A stretch of DNA of 27,781 bases from Chara braunii (Eukaryota > Streptophyta > Charophyceae > Charales > Characeae). Both the position numbers and the translations under genes were made by a program. The DNA lies in assembly GCA_003427395.1 (NCBI GenBank), contig BFEA01000070.1:1984687-2012467 (forward strand), written 5' to 3'. Below are positions 27,342-27,781 of the stretch, piece after piece (position 1 is the first letter of the stretch; every line of letters begins with the position of its first letter). Under the pieces are notes generated by a model. The model was not told the origin of the DNA and searched no databases. It saw only the letters and a program-made list of their open reading frames with translations.

Positions 27342-27781
27342 ACCTGTGTTTGCTCGGTGCTCGTCCTGAGATTGTCTCTGTGTTTGTCTCTATCTGCTGG
27401 TCGGGATTTTTTTTTTTTTTTTTTTAAGTCTATGTAGCCGCGTTCAGGGTCTCTGGTTGCTGCTTGGTGATCGATTGGGGTAGATGAGTCTGTTATTTGG
27501 TGGTATTACACGATTACTGATCTCCGCTGCTAATGAAGAATGGTTCCTGGCCAGCATGTTTGTTTTTGTTTTGTTTCGGCTGTGTGCTGATGTGGTGTGG
27601 CTGGCGAGAGATTACGCTGGGGTTTCGCGGTTATGAAGGAGCTAGGGAGGGAAACTACTGCAGTGCGAGGAGGGGGCGGGGAGGAGCTTTGGAGGTTGGA
27701 GAGGAGGCGGGGGCGGAGCAGTGTGAAAAGGTCGTGCGGATGGATAGGCATTAGCGTCGACGTGTGGGAAGAACGGCAGGG
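27342..27781. other. LINE-B leader, T-run, and unassigned flank
   Basis: On the minus strand, about 65 bases precede the ORF1 ATG, then a run of 19 A (27407-27425 as T on the plus strand). From 27426 to the end I see no convincing gene. The sequence is GA/GC-rich around 27640-27730, with short frames on both strands only. It may be pre-insertion host DNA or the end of another element. Confidence 0.4.

Overview
The window looks like nuclear DNA of a green-lineage eukaryote, possibly a charophyte alga such as Chara. That placement is inference. It rests on dense nested retrotransposons, LINEs with a plant-type reverse-transcriptase zinc-binding (zf-RVT) domain, a chromodomain-like Ty3/gypsy element, long CT/GA and GTT microsatellites, and one long intron-poor host-like reading frame. 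No bacterial operons, tRNA, rRNA or CRISPR array was seen.

Layout. Positions 1-3086 are non-coding or unassigned: a CT microsatellite flanked by a roughly 120-base imperfect direct duplication, and a GTT microsatellite. Positions 3087-6686 (+) hold the only convincing host-like gene, a 1199-codon acidic, Ser-rich, probably disordered and nuclear protein of unrecognised family. It has three kinds of internal tandem repeat, a KEN box and three CDK-consensus sites. About 150 bases after its stop lies a 259-base fold-back element (6841-7099). Positions 7100-8040 are low-complexity and unassigned.

From about 8041 to 27341 the window is essentially a nest of retroelements. LINE-A (minus, about 8041-10580) is a 5'-truncated copy with an A-rich tail and one 674-codon frame. 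LINE-B (minus) was once a near-complete LINE with ORF1, endonuclease, RT and zf-RVT. It is now split in two, 27341 to 21201 and 12467 to about 10580, by an 8.7-kb Ty3/gypsy element in the opposite orientation (12468-21200). The gypsy element has two LTRs of about 1.1 kb, a 4-base target-site duplication (CATT), a primer-binding site, and gag-PR-RT-RNaseH-IN-chromodomain remains in the usual order. All are broken by stops and frameshifts. LINE-B ORF1 is also interrupted by a separate 1102-base solo LTR (24703-25804; ends TGTTACA/TGTAACA; 5-base duplication CTCCC).

The most unusual signal is inside that solo LTR. About 450 bases (24723-25172) are packed with a dozen or so short perfect inverted repeats, one after another. 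Ordinary retrotransposon structure does not explain this. The rest can be ordered as a history: LINE-B inserted first, then the gypsy element and the solo-LTR parent inserted into it, then all decayed. None of the retroelements appears autonomous in this copy.
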